A stretch of DNA of 64,000 bases, taken from NCBI RefSeq assembly GCF_012273895.1, contig NC_052119.1, forward strand, positions 8,780,705 to 8,844,704, read 5' to 3'. Position numbers and translations under genes: made by a program. This DNA comes from Zerene cesonia (Eukaryota; Arthropoda; Insecta; Lepidoptera; Pieridae). Below are positions 35,016 to 45,202 of this stretch, in pieces. The notes below the pieces were generated by a model, which did no database searches, was not told the DNA's origin, and saw nothing but the letters and a program-made list of their open reading frames with translations. How positions within the stretch are numbered: the stretch's first letter is position 1; every line of letters begins with the position of its first letter.

Positions 35016-35907
35016 CTATCCTTGATTAATTAAGTTGTCTAAATCGGTTAACGCTCCGAGACCTCGGGTCTGTAACAATAAAAAATATCTTAATATATAA
35101 GAAACCAGTGTCATGATGTATGTTCCCAATGAACTCTTTACCAACTCAACCGATTTTGATGAATTTTGGTATTTTATGTCTAATTTGGTACAACTTAAGA
35201 TATAGAATAGTTTTTATTTCGATTAATTATACCAATAATTTATAATTCTAATATTTCTAATCATTACTCAGCTACAGCAACGACCGGGTATGTAAGTTTA
35301 TAATAAAAAATTAATGAGATAATTCTATTTTATTAGAGAAAGGAACACCGTATAAACTTACAAATATAAACGAATTAAATAATATATTATATCACAATAA
35401 CTAAAAAAAATTATAACAATAAATATACTAATTTAGAAGAAAAGAAAAAACCTAATGTAATAAGGACAAACTTATTGCTGCCGTAGCGATTTCTGTCAGA
35501 ATACTTTGTAAAAACAATATATGGTGCAGAACACAAAAATCAATTGAAAGTATAAAAAATATATCATACATTATATGTATGTGTATTATACCCATTGTGT
35601 AGTTCATTATTTGTCCTAAAATCTTCATTATTATTGATTGTATAAACGAAAAAATATAATATAGTAAACCTAAATCGCTTCTTTCAGTTCTCAGATGATT
35701 AAAAAAAACTTATTCAATAATCGGACGTTAGTGTTCACTATTTTATAAACTTCAAAGTACAAATTACAATGCGATCTCCAAACTACTTACAAGAACCTTT
35801 GCACCTTTCCCAACATTGCCCCAACGAAATCTAGGTGACGCTTCATTGTGTCCAATAAGAGCTGTTAACACCACCACTAGCATCACGAATAAGCCTGTCA
35901 GTTTCAT
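35016..35907 (-). CDS. RFRW-type moricin-related peptide, 56 aa precursor (copy 2)
   Basis: Exon 1 is 35907-35791 (39 codons, donor GTAAGT); exon 2 is 35069-35016 (17 codons plus TAG), acceptor ATTGTTACAG; phase 0. Exon 1 product equals copy 1 except GHNEA for GYNEA and RFRWGNV for RFRWGHV. Exon 2 gives TRGLGALTDLDNLINQG, three residues shorter than the other copies because of an in-frame deletion in the ALSALDALGN region. The reading frame and splice sites are intact, so it is probably functional with a shorter hydrophobic C-half. It faces the intact INWK gene at 36610 across 702 bp, with TATTTAAATA at 35984-35993. No sizeable repeat is visible in the intron. Confidence 0.88.
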
Positions 35908-36460
35908 TTTTACTTCTGTTGGTTTTAGCTGAACTTAACGACTGTTTCGAAAATCGAATGATGTTCTAAAATTGTTACAGTGGTATTTAAATAGGCGCTC
36001 ATCTCGATTAAATTAGGCATTTGAATAGGAGTTTAATCACATCTATAATATATTTTTAATGGCTCGAGATAGGGACCCTTGAGTTTGTGTCGCTACGATT
36101 CTAGTCTTAAAGGGATTTTGTATTACGCAGGTAATAAAGAAAAAAGATAAAGCTATGACTTAGATAAATACATTAGCCTTTTGAAGAGTCCTACTGATTA
36201 AATGCTGTCTGCAAAATAATGGAAAGAAAAGATAAGATATATTTTCTCATAACAGTGTGTTTATTTTTTACTAAAATCCAAATTGATGGTAATATTCTTT
36301 ATTGCATTCACTTTAATTTAAGTAAGTAACAGCGGTTATATGAATAAAGAATAATCAAGTTTGTCTATAGTTTTAAAAATATATAAACAATCGATTGAAT
36401 AAAACCACTAATCGCAACAAACACTGGGAGAAAATTAAAAACAGCTTTATAACGAGCGAT

Positions 36461-36470
36461 GAGAATCCCG
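36461..36470. promoter_or_regulatory. Candidate kappaB site, INWK copy 2
   Basis: GAGAATCCCG in the conserved GAGCGATGAGAATCCCGAAC block, 140-149 bp upstream of the ATG at 36610, the same spacing as in copies 1 and 4. Confidence 0.6.
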
Positions 36471-36609
36471 AACTCATTATACAACTATCAAATGTGTTTA
36501 AATACAAATTTCATCTTACCAAAAGTGTCATTAATTAAATAGGTATCATCGAGATATCAACTGACAGAGAGTCCTTAATTTCGTATTTTATTTACAACTC
36601 TGTATAAAT

Positions 36610-37132
36610 ATGAAGATTTTAAATTTGTTTGTCATACTGATGGCGGTATTATCAGCTCTTATGGGATACAATGATGCGGCAGGAATAAATTGGAAAGCCA
36701 TTAAAGAGGGGGGTCAAATTATTGTAAGTATTCAATACGTTATTTCATGTGTGTTGAATCAATGCTGAGTTACAATAAGATCGATCCAATTATACATATA
36801 TCTTAAGATTGTGATTTTTACTAATGGCACCATTTTATCAAACGATCTTCTAATGCTGCCCTTTTGTCGTTTCTCTGTGTTTTTTCCTGTATCTCAGCAG
36901 ATAAGAAAGATAATCTCACAGATCTATTAAGTCTGTGTCCATGTCGAGTACTGGGTTGACCATTTCCTATCTTTAACAAGAAATTCCATCAATTTTAAAC
37001 AACTGTATTTCTATATTTTTCAAACAGTTGTGTAAAACAAATGTTATTGTTTTTTTTTTTCAGAAAACTGGCTTGGGCGTCGCAAACGCTGCGCACAATT
37101 TGTATGAGCATTCCAAACACAAACACAATTAA
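36610..37132 (+). CDS. INWK-type moricin-related peptide, 60 aa precursor (copy 2), His-rich tail
   Basis: Exon 1 is 36610-36723 (38 codons, donor GTAAGT); exon 2 is 37064-37132 (22 codons plus TAA), acceptor TTTTTCAG; phase 0. Signal peptide MKILNLFVILMAVLSALMGY ending NDAA; mature GINWKAIKEGGQII then KTGLGVANAAHNLYEHSKHK and HN. It keeps the moricin frame (AIK.GG..I at the junction, AAH..YEH after it) but has Glu at the usual KKGG position. It lacks the VGTA residues found in copies 3 and 4. The tail HSKHKHN is rich in His, so charge may depend on pH or metal. An antimicrobial role is inferred from the family. Paired head-to-head with the RFRW gene at 35907. Confidence 0.9.
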
Positions 37133-38119
37133 TTTATTGTTATTAAATTATATATCAGAAACATACCTTATTCATTCGTAAAACACTTTTTGGATATCTT
37201 TTTAATAATACCATCCTGCAATAAGTAAATAAGAATTGAAATGTGATAATTTTTCTCCCTTTTATATTAAATTTTTAATTTCGTTGAAACATCTTATACG
37301 TGAGTGAAGCGATGTAAAAATTAATACATTTGATGCTTAGATCACTTTTAAAAGTTAAGTAAAAAGGAATACTTCGAGGAGAATTAGGCGAAAATGAATT
37401 CTGAAATGTTTGGGCATGTTCCTTACATTTAAAAATAAATATTAAGCTTCTTCGAACAAATGACTACGTACGTTTAATAACTATCTCGAAACATATATTT
37501 TTACTAGTATTTTCTAGGAAATTAAATACATTCAAGGATATGTTTTAAAGGTTTAGTATTTGTTAAATAGACAGCTTTAATTTTGTACTATATGAAAAAC
37601 TGAAGCCAATCTATTAAATGTTATATAGAACTATACGGCTTAAGTCATTCAGGCCGTTAGTTGAACGGCGTCGTTTCATTAAGCTAGGCTTTTAATGGCG
37701 AGATAAGTTAGCTGCGATGTATACATCACTATTCATCAATATTCAGTAGTTTTTTATTAAAAATTAAACGATAGTACTGAATATTAAATATTTGTGTCAA
37801 GTTGTATCCAGGTAGCTATCTATGTCTATTGCAAATAATAAAAAGTACATTTTTAATTGTATGTTTTATTAAACTATAACAAATATTTTTAACAACTGAA
37901 ATCTTGAAAATCAAATAACTTGCGTTCTTCTTACTAAAGAAATATTATTTTTGTCCTAGAATAAAGAAAAAACTATAGCAAATAAATACAACACGTGCTT
38001 GATTATATTACAATATAAATAAGCATCTATATCCTCACAAACACAACTTTATTGGATCATTAGTATTAGACATCTTATTACAAATTTAAAAAAAATAAGA
38101 AAAAGTATTTGATAGGTGC
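37133..38119. other. Intergenic region, end of the duplicated unit
   Basis: No gene seen. The part near 37585-37830 matches 33093-33122 and 34261-34480 and so marks the distal end of the segmental duplication. No clear AATAAA is found close to the INWK stop. Confidence 0.5.
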
Positions 38120-38324
38120 CTAATGTCTTCTATTCTTTATGTGTTCATACACTTCGTGGGCTGTGCCTGCTGCGCTGAGTACGCCAAAGCCTTTTCTCTG
38201 AAAAAAAAATGTTATCCATGTTATATTACATCTACAATAATTTTTATAATCACTCATGGCTTAGAATAATTGACGTAATGTTTTTTTTCTCTTGAAAAAA
38301 GAAACCGAAATTGTGTTATTTGTC

Positions 38325-38371
<47 letters not shown>

Positions 38372-38788
38372 GGAATCTCGGAATCGGCTCCAACGATTTT
38401 CATGAAATTTAGTATACAGGGGGTTTCGGGGGCGATAAATCGATCTAGCTAGGATTTTTTTTTAGAAAATGTCATATTCGTGTTTTATTCGTGTTTTTTT
38501 TCCTGACATCTATTGGTGAATAATAATACTATTTTGCTTCGTAGATAGCTGGACAACTGAAATAACACATAGGCACTTTTTATACCGATATTCCTACGGA
38601 ATACGGTTACGCAGCACGCTTACGCGGTTTCAACCGCGGGTCACAGCTAGTTATAAAATAAAACTTACAATAACATGGCCGCCCTTCTTAATAGCATTGA
38701 CGTTAACTTTTGGCGCGCTTTCCGCTGAGCCCGCGAGAAGCGAGAGCACCGCCATCACGACCAACATGAAGAGACCTGTCAGCTTCAT
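38120..38788 (-). CDS. C-type moricin, 65 aa precursor, two exons (copy 3)
   Basis: Exon 1 is 38788-38669 (40 codons, donor GTAAGT); exon 2 is 38197-38120 (25 codons plus TAG), acceptor TTTTTCAG; phase 0. Exon 1 product is identical to copy 1: signal peptide MKLTGLFMLVVMAVLSLLAG, then SAESAPKVNVNAIKKGGHVI. Exon 2 encodes RKGFGVLSAAGTAHEVYEHI and KNRRH. Its promoter is nearly identical to that of copy 2, although a set of four RFRW/INWK genes now separates them. The intron contains a TA microsatellite, a shared repeat fragment and a Helitron remnant that ends about 18 bp from the donor. Membrane-active antimicrobial by family. Confidence 0.95.
38328..38367. repeat. (TA)n microsatellite
   Basis: About 20 uninterrupted TA units in the intron of C-type copy 3. 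Likely length-polymorphic and prone to assembly error. Confidence 0.9.
38368..38530 (+). repeat. Interspersed repeat shared with 58.6-58.8 kb
   Basis: CGGCTCCAACGATTTTCATG, AAATTTAGTATACAGGGGGT and GGCGATAAATCGATCTAGCT recur in reverse orientation at about 58720-58825 (ATCGATTTATCGCCCCCGAA, AAATCGTTGGAGCCGG). The family is not identified; it looks like a transposon end. Confidence 0.6.
38540..38650 (+). mobile_element. Degraded Lep1/HeliLep Helitron, 3' part
   Basis: TAGATAGCTGGACAACTGAA through TATTCCTACGGAATACGG to ACGCGGTTTCAACCGCGGGT and CACAGCTAG. The 5' half is missing. It ends about 18 bp from the intron donor of C-type copy 3. Confidence 0.7.
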
Positions 38789-38916
38789 TTTTATAATTAT
38801 CTATTAGTTCAAATAACTCCGGCTTCCAAACACCAAGTGATGTCTATTCAGCTACTTAGCTATATATAAGCAAAAAATCCAGCGCGTTTCTTACGCACTG
38901 GCAATATTAATAAGGC

Positions 38917-38925
38917 GGGTTTCCC
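38917..38925. promoter_or_regulatory. Candidate kappaB site, C-type copy 3
   Basis: GGGTTTCCC, 129-137 bp upstream of the ATG at 38788. TATATATAAG at 38860-38870 is the TATA element. Same arrangement as copy 2. Confidence 0.6.
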
Positions 38926-39669
38926 AATAACTGACTAATATCCAAGTGCCTCAAACAGTATTCATTCCCTTTCGGAAATTAGCCGGAAAATCTTCCTGTT
39001 AACATTTTTGCCCATTAAGGCACTACTAATTCAATTATTGTAGTAATATAGTATTTTATTTTCTGTGTCTTTATAAAAAACTAGCATTCCGCCCGCGGCT
39101 TTGCGCGCGTAGTCACGGGTAAGATAGACTCGGGGCGTTACCGACAAAGTTCCCGTTCCCGTTAGATTTCCGGGATAAAAACTATCCTATGTCCTTTCTC
39201 GGGTCTAAAACTATCTCTGTACCAAATTTCAACATAATCGGTTTAGCCGATCTTGAGTTATAAATAGTGTAACTAAACACGACTTTCTTTTATATATATA
39301 GATTCGTAATAGCAGCTATGATATTTTTCTCTTGCAAGTAATCGTAACTGTTTCGATTCGAAATGAATTACCTACCTATTTATGGATAGATCACTCACTC
39401 TTTATCTCTTTATTTAACAAAACAAACAGTTAAATGTGGGATAATATAGTTAATTTGCATTCAAGTTTCTGTATTAATTTCGAATATAGCGTGATTATCT
39501 ACTCTATTATCTACGTCTGAGATGTTTTTTCAAAATATTTATTCAGTCTAATTCTATGAGACGATAGACTATAGACCATTTGGTTGGTTATACCGTTTAC
39601 TCTCATTAATGATTAAAAAGCAGTTATATGCACACATATCATTTATTTACGTATGACACAAGATTAATT

Positions 39670-40791
39670 TTATCCTTGATTTATTAAATTGTTAGCAGCA
39701 TCCAAGGCAGCGGCCACTCCCAATCCGCGACTCTGTAACAGTGAATTATTAAATAAATAATATGCAAGAGTGAAATAAAAATTCATGACGATACGTAATT
39801 TGTTTCACAGTTATTCTCGTAATTTGATATTATATCCTTCTTTATCTTTCGCTAAATCAGATTAGACTATGAGAAACAGATAAGTTTAATAAAGTATTTT
39901 CTTGTGTTTGATTTTACGCGAGTATTATACATTTAGAAAATAAAAACTTTTTTACGGATTTTAAACGCGATTTATTCATTATATTATTGAAAATTAAATT
40001 GTTCGAAACGTCGGGTTAATAATATAATGAATAAATCGCGTTTAAAATCCGTTAAAAAGTTTTTAATTTCTGAGTTTAATAAAATTAATAAAAAATGTAT
40101 CGACCTTACTTTCTTTTTTTTTTGTTTATTTACTATCAAAACAAAAGGGAACAACAAATTAAATACAATAAATCATTAGTTCTGAAGTAAAGAAAAATCC
40201 ACTGAGGTTTAAAGTAGTGCGCATATACATATTATAATTTCACAACATAACAATTCCGGTTAAAATTGTCAAATTATGTAAGTAGTTTAAAGATACTAAA
40301 ACAGTGTTATCAAAATTTTAACTAATGATGATCTTAATATAGTTAGTTAAAGCAAAAATGCTTAAATTTACGTTTTAAATTAATGTCTAACCCATTTAAA
40401 ATATCTGGTAGCATGTATTGGGTACATGGTAGCGAATACCAAGATTCCTGTTTTATCCCAAGGGAGCATTTAATCAGGATAAAGAGTATACTATCACCCA
40501 GTCAGCTTATGAGCTTAGAGCTTAGTTAGCAAATTTGATCAGAATCCGTTCAGTAGTTTCATCGTAATAGGCGGACAAACATCCAAACAAACAAACTTTC
40601 ACATTTATGTTAGTTTTTAAATATCCATATCGCTAAGAGGATATGACTTATTTAAGAACATGGAAGCTACTTACAATGCCTTTTGCGCCTTTTTTCACAT
40701 GTCCCCAACGAAATCTCGGTGACGCTTCGTTGGATCCAATAAGAGCTGTTAACACCACCACCAGCATTAGGAATAGGGCTGTCACTTTCAT
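39670..40791 (-). CDS. RFRW-type moricin-related peptide, 59 aa precursor (copy 3)
   Basis: Exon 1 is 40791-40675 (39 codons, donor GTAAGT); exon 2 is 39732-39670 (20 codons plus TAA), acceptor ACTGTTACAG; phase 0. Signal peptide MKVTALFLMLVVVLTALIGS ending NEA; mature SPRFRWGHVKKGAKGI then SRGLGVAAALDAANNLINQG. It has one more Lys than copies 1 and 2 (VKKGAK for VGKGAK) and Asn-Asn near the end. The intron contains a large foldback (39936-40070) and a remnant repeat at 40395-40613 shared with 59.2-59.4 kb. TATTTAAA lies at 40872 and GGATTTTCCG (Rel-site-like) at 40911-40920. The partner INWK gene is 2.5 kb away because of inserted DNA. TTTATT (polyA on this strand) at about 39642. Confidence 0.88.
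39936..40070. repeat. Long inverted repeat (foldback)
   Basis: Arms of about 54 bp (39936-39989 and 40017-40070) pair with only a few mismatches; the shared core is GGATTTTAAACGCGATTTAT. The loop is about 27 bp. It lies in the intron of the 39670-40791 gene. It could be a foldback/MITE end or an RNA hairpin; I cannot tell which. Confidence 0.75.
40395..40613 (-). mobile_element. Interspersed repeat shared with 59.2-59.4 kb
   Basis: TTCCTGTTTTATCCCAAGGG and GAGCATTTAATC match in reverse the copy at 59224-59430 (GATTAAATGCTCCCTTGGGA, TAAAACAGGAATC). Both also have the 'cagtagtttcatcgt' / 'GATGAAACTACTGAA' block. The 59 kb copy ends in CAAGCGTCTAG, so a Helitron subfamily is possible. Confidence 0.6.
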
Positions 40792-43257
40792 GTTTATTTA
40801 TATTTGCTTTTTTTTTGTAATGTTAGAGACTGTTTCGGATATTGACTGATGCTCTGTAATAGTTACCGGAGTATTTAAACAACATGTATCCAACTCAATT
40901 AGGAATTTTAGGATTTTCCGGAGTCGTTAAAATTGTATTACAAATAGTGATTATTCATTAGGTTTTTGTTCGTGTAATGTTTATAAGTACCTAAAAGCAA
41001 TGGTAAAAACATTAACCAGAATCTTTTTTCATTACCATTTGTAAGACTAACGTTGGTCGCAACTCACCTTTATTCCGCTTATGTTAACGATTGTTTTGCT
41101 AAATCATGTTGTATTGATATATTTAATGATAAATTAAAAATATAGTAAATTTTTAAGTTACTTTGATACACTCTATTTTTGTGTCATGCTGACAGTATAA
41201 ATGTTAAGTATATTAAGAATGTTGTGGATGCCTGTAATTGGCACATCTGCACGACCAGCTGTTGCATGTTTATGTGTTAATGTTACGTATATGTACTTTT
41301 GGCATACCAATAAATAAAATAAAATGTAACAATCTGTTAAATAATTCGGGTATAAACAGAGTTCTTCCTCTGATGGAGTGCAGATTAGAAAAGGATTAGG
41401 ATAATTAAGGAAACGATTGGATAATAAGTATATAGCCTACTTCCAAGTAGAAAGAATTTTACTGTAAAAATATATGATTGCTCTAGCAAAATGTGTAAAT
41501 GAACGACAATGAAATAATGGCTAAGCTATTTAGCAATAATTATTTTTATATTCTACTATTGCAATGGTTCATATACTGATGTACGTTACGTTAAACACTT
41601 TAAACGCATAATATAGGACTTTGAATGTATTTTGAAAAATTATACTATTTGAGAATATATTGTAAGGACACATAATATCATTCTGAAACTTTCAACGTAC
41701 ATTTGTCAGGTTTCCTAAAATTTGTATGGAACACTCATCTATTCATCATAATCACAGGTAACATTTAACTGTAATATTCAACATGAACATATTAAAAATA
41801 GGTTCAGTTGACAATGAGCAAACAGCACAATAAAATCACGCATAGTGTAAAATGCATTCGTACATTCATTTATTAACTCTTTCGGCTTGCATATTTAAAG
41901 AATTTCGTGAACGTTATAAAATTTAATATCCCATTGAACTTTCAATATCTCATTGCTTTCCAATGATTGTCATTTTATGCATTACTTTTCATTTATGAAA
42001 ATATTCGACATATCCCTGGCCAATTTTATGATCTCGTCGTTCACAAGCGCTATATTATTCGTCTGCATCGGCATATTATATATGTTGAGATTTTGGAATA
42101 CGCAATAAAATGCAAAATGGAATATCCTTTTTTTTTTTAATTTAAAACTAGTTGTTCGCCCCGGCGTCGTCCGTGGTACATACATAGCCTATCACTGAGT
42201 GAAGTAACAGCTTTCTAAAGGTGAAAGAAAAAATATTTTGACGACGAATGACATGGGTTCGAATTCCACCTCATGATCCATTTCTATTGTTTGAAAAAAT
42301 CTCCAGTACTACAAAAGTAAAAATTAAATATCCATATTTACTTTCGTTGAGGGGAAGTTATTCCTCAGTGTGTACTGTCACTGGCCACAACGTCGTAAAT
42401 AAACTACAGGACCAAAGAATATTGCGGTAGCTATAATATAAAATACCTTCTAGCGCTTTCTAAGCGCCTTAAAAAAATCTAAAGCAATATCTTAGAACAA
42501 CTAGTGTAGTATTATGTTATCAGTGGAACAACTAATAAACATCAGTACTCATAATTTTGAAGGTAATCTTGCAGTACTGTAAAAAAAATCGATACAGACG
42601 AACATAGAACCTCCTCGTTTTCGTTTTTGGTCAAAAAGGTTATATCATTGAAAATAAACACAAAGACTTAATTAGTACCAATTACAATTACATTAAATTT
42701 GGGTATTTTCACACGATTGTTGAAAAAAATCAATTATTAACCGCCTTGTAATGAGCGATGAGATTCCCGAATTCATTATTCAATTATCAAATAGCTTAAA
42801 TAGCCTAATAGCCGATAGGTGATCGACCTTCACTTATCTAATAATCACCAATTGAGAATTATTTTCTTTAGCTAGGCTAAGTGTTCAGGGTTGTCATAAA
42901 TTTAATGAATTTTTCTTTATCATCTTCACTCTTGTGAGAACCAGATAAATAAGTATCAACAGATCATTTTTACATAGATAATTTGTATTGGCAGAGTTAC
43001 GTACTACAATCTTGATTTATAATAAATCAGTAGGGAGTGAATATATTTTGTAATTATAAGAGTGTTTGCAAGTGAAAAATTCAATACATAGCTCTCATCT
43101 GGTTATCAGCTGGTTGAAGGTCTATCTTCCACTGTCTCCTCTACTATAAATACATACTTAATCTTTTCAAATACATCATTCTGAAAACAGTTATCACAGC
43201 GATATTTATTGAAATTGACTTATTTATTTTCTATAACATTTACAACTCTATATAAAT
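40792..43257. other. Expanded bidirectional promoter region of pair 3
   Basis: No gene seen. It contains a probable LINE 3' end (about 41225-41330, TGGCATACCAATAAATAAAA), a fragment of the 'GGCGTCGTCCGTGGTA' repeat (about 42140-42235), and a tRNA-like B-box motif (GGGTTCGAATTCC near 42254). At its right end is the INWK promoter block with its kappaB-like site. The other pairs have only 0.7-1.1 kb here. Confidence 0.55.
42760..42769. promoter_or_regulatory. Candidate kappaB site, INWK copy 3 (displaced)
   Basis: GAGATTCCCG (complement CGGGAATCTC) in the conserved GAGCGATGAGATTCCCGAAT block. It is 489-498 bp upstream of the ATG at 43258, against about 140 bp in sister genes, because about 350 bp has been inserted between it and the TATA region (TATAAATAC at 43145). 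Confidence 0.55.
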
Positions 43258-44352
43258 ATGAGAGTAATAAATTTGTTTGTCGTACTCATGGTGGTATTGA
43301 CAGCTCTTATGGGATACAATGAAGCAGCACCAGGAATAAAGTGGAAAACTATTAAAAAGGGGGGTAAAATTATTGTAAGTATATTTTACAAAGTATAAAA
43401 CAAAGTCGCTTTGTGTCGTCTGTGTTTCTGTATGCTTAAATCAAGAGTTAGTGATTCTAGAGAAGGAGGCGGCTCGCTAGTTGAATATATATCTAACTAG
43501 ACTCCGCCCGCGACTTCGTCCGCTTGGAATAATTACTTTGGGCTGTCGCTAGCTCGCAGCTCAGGCAGCGGAAGCTCTAAATAGGAAAAATAAGTCCTCC
43601 GATTTTGAAACATTTTTGGTTCTCCGTCTAATAAGGTTTAGCGTGATGATATTTAGCCTATAACCTTCTACATTAACTGAGCTATCTAACACTGAAAGAA
43701 TTTTTCAAATCGGACCAGCAGTTCCTGAGATCAGCGCGTTCAACCAAAGAAACAAACTCTTCAGCTTTAATATCAGTATAGATAACTTTATTTGTATTGA
43801 ATCAATGTAAAGTCTAATAAAGATGTCTTCCCTACACCTCAGCTCCTCATTGGTAGAACGGTTGTTTTATGTTAAATTAATGACAGTTTCTTCGATGTAT
43901 GTTATATGTTCATTTTCTATGTGGTAGTCGAGCACGCTTCGGCACGACTTGGGCCAGCTTGCACCGGGGAAGTACCACACCCCCACAGAAGACCGGTAGA
44001 TAGCATACTGCTGCGTTTCGTTCGGTGAGTGGGGGAGCCGGAGGCCCATATCCTCTTCCTTACCCTTCCCCGTCCTATCCTTTACTCCTCTCTTCAATCC
44101 TTTCCTAAATAAATTTGCAGCCGGCAATCCGTTTGAAGAGGCGTAAGGTCTGCATTCGACCTTACACCTCTCATGTCCATGAGCGGTGGTAGCGCTTAGC
44201 ATCAGGCGACACACCAGCTCCACTACCGACTATGACATAAAAAAAAATATTAGTTATTGTTTTTTTTTCTTTAGAAAACTGGTTTCGGCGTCGCAAGCGC
44301 AGTGGGAACAGCGCATAATATGTACGAGCATTCCAAACATAAACATAATTAA
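43258..44352 (+). CDS. IKWK-type moricin-related peptide, 64 aa precursor (copy 3), His-rich tail
   Basis: Exon 1 is 43258-43374 (39 codons, donor GTAAGT); exon 2 is 44275-44352 (25 codons plus TAA), acceptor TTTCTTTAG; phase 0. Signal peptide MRVINLFVVLMVVLTALMGY ending NEAA; mature PGIKWKTIKKGGKII then KTGFGVASAVGTAHNMYEHS and KHKHN. It has IKKGGK at the junction and GTAH.MYEH after it, so it is closer to standard moricin than copy 2 and more basic (IKWK for INWK). The tail is His-rich. AATAAA at 44388. The 900-bp intron carries an almost complete family B repeat (43845-44250) whose end lies about 25 bp from the acceptor. Antimicrobial role inferred from the family. Confidence 0.9.
43845..44250 (-). 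repeat. Nearly full-length family B SINE-like repeat
   Basis: On the minus strand: T tract, ATGTCATAGTCGGTAGTGGA, GCTAAGCGCTACCACCGCTC, purine-rich tract and the far end with TTGGGCCAGCTTGCACCGGG complemented. It lies in the intron of the 43258-44352 gene. The long open frame within it is a by-product. Confidence 0.78.
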
Positions 44353-45202
44353 TTGATTGATGTTAATGAATATGTATAAGTAACAATAATAAATGGATTA
44401 TGAGAAAAATCGCTTATCTTTTTGTACTCATAAATGACACTGTTAAAATAACCTACTCAATTGATTCACAGTGCGATATATTTCTGAGATGGTGTAAAAT
44501 TTTACTAGAGAATTGTCATTGTTGACTGCTACTTGGGCTTTGTGTGGTTTATCTATCTAATTTTTATTGTTAAACTAACTGTTCGTCCCGGCTTCGCCTG
44601 TGGTATAAATATAGTCTATGTCACTCAGTAAAGCTGCAGCTGTTGATGAAGGTTACACTGAACCAACGGTGACGACACTTTTTCAAAACAGGTTTAGATT
44701 GACATAGATTTAAAGTATTTTTTAAATTTCTTTCAATTCTACCCGCCATCTGCTTATAGGAAAAAGGGAAGGAAAAGTTATATTAACGCAATATTCATAG
44801 ACGTGTAATATATTTTACTACTATACTTGTTTTTAAGAAAAATCTGTACCACCTCAAAATTGTCAGAACTAGATTAAATTACATTAAATAGGACCACATG
44901 GCAGGCACCAGCTTTCAAAGAGTAAAAAAGAATCATAAAAATTGTTTCACCCAGTAAAAATTATGAGATAACAAACAAAAAAAATACAATTGATAACCTC
45001 CTTTTTTAGTCGATTGAAAAGAAATAACACAGAAGCACTCGCGTGTGATAAGTACGTAGTTTTTTGACATCTTTTCCTTTCCGTGTCCATTGATTAGCAA
45101 ATATTGGTTAATTAGTTTAACCGCTACTTGTATTCAGTAAACTATAATAAAACAACGATTTTCACCAATACAATTTATTTACGACACAATAATAACTTAT
45201 TA

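Larger units (their letters stand above)
30880..37830. repeat. Tandem segmental duplication carrying two divergent gene pairs
   Basis: Unit 1 (about 30.88-34.5 kb) and unit 2 (about 34.73-37.83 kb) are similar along most of their length. The shared parts are upstream filler (GGAGCG..TTTTAT, CTGGATATAGT, CGCTGTGAAACATC), the minus-strand RFRW gene, the promoter block, the plus-strand INWK exon 1, and a distal block (ACTATACGGCT ... CAGGCCGT.AGTTGAACGGCG). Start-codon and stop offsets of the RFRW genes are both exactly 3858 bp. Unit 1 holds the N gap and a mariner-like insertion. Confidence 0.8.

Noticed and set aside
38328..38367. Repeat array that might suggest CRISPR-like structure
   Set aside because: It is a plain TA microsatellite. 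No spaced direct repeats occur anywhere in the window, and the organism is an insect.
43867..44223. Open frame of 118 codons on the minus strand
   Set aside because: Translation of a family B repeat; the same peptide-like string recurs at 56993-57280 in another copy.
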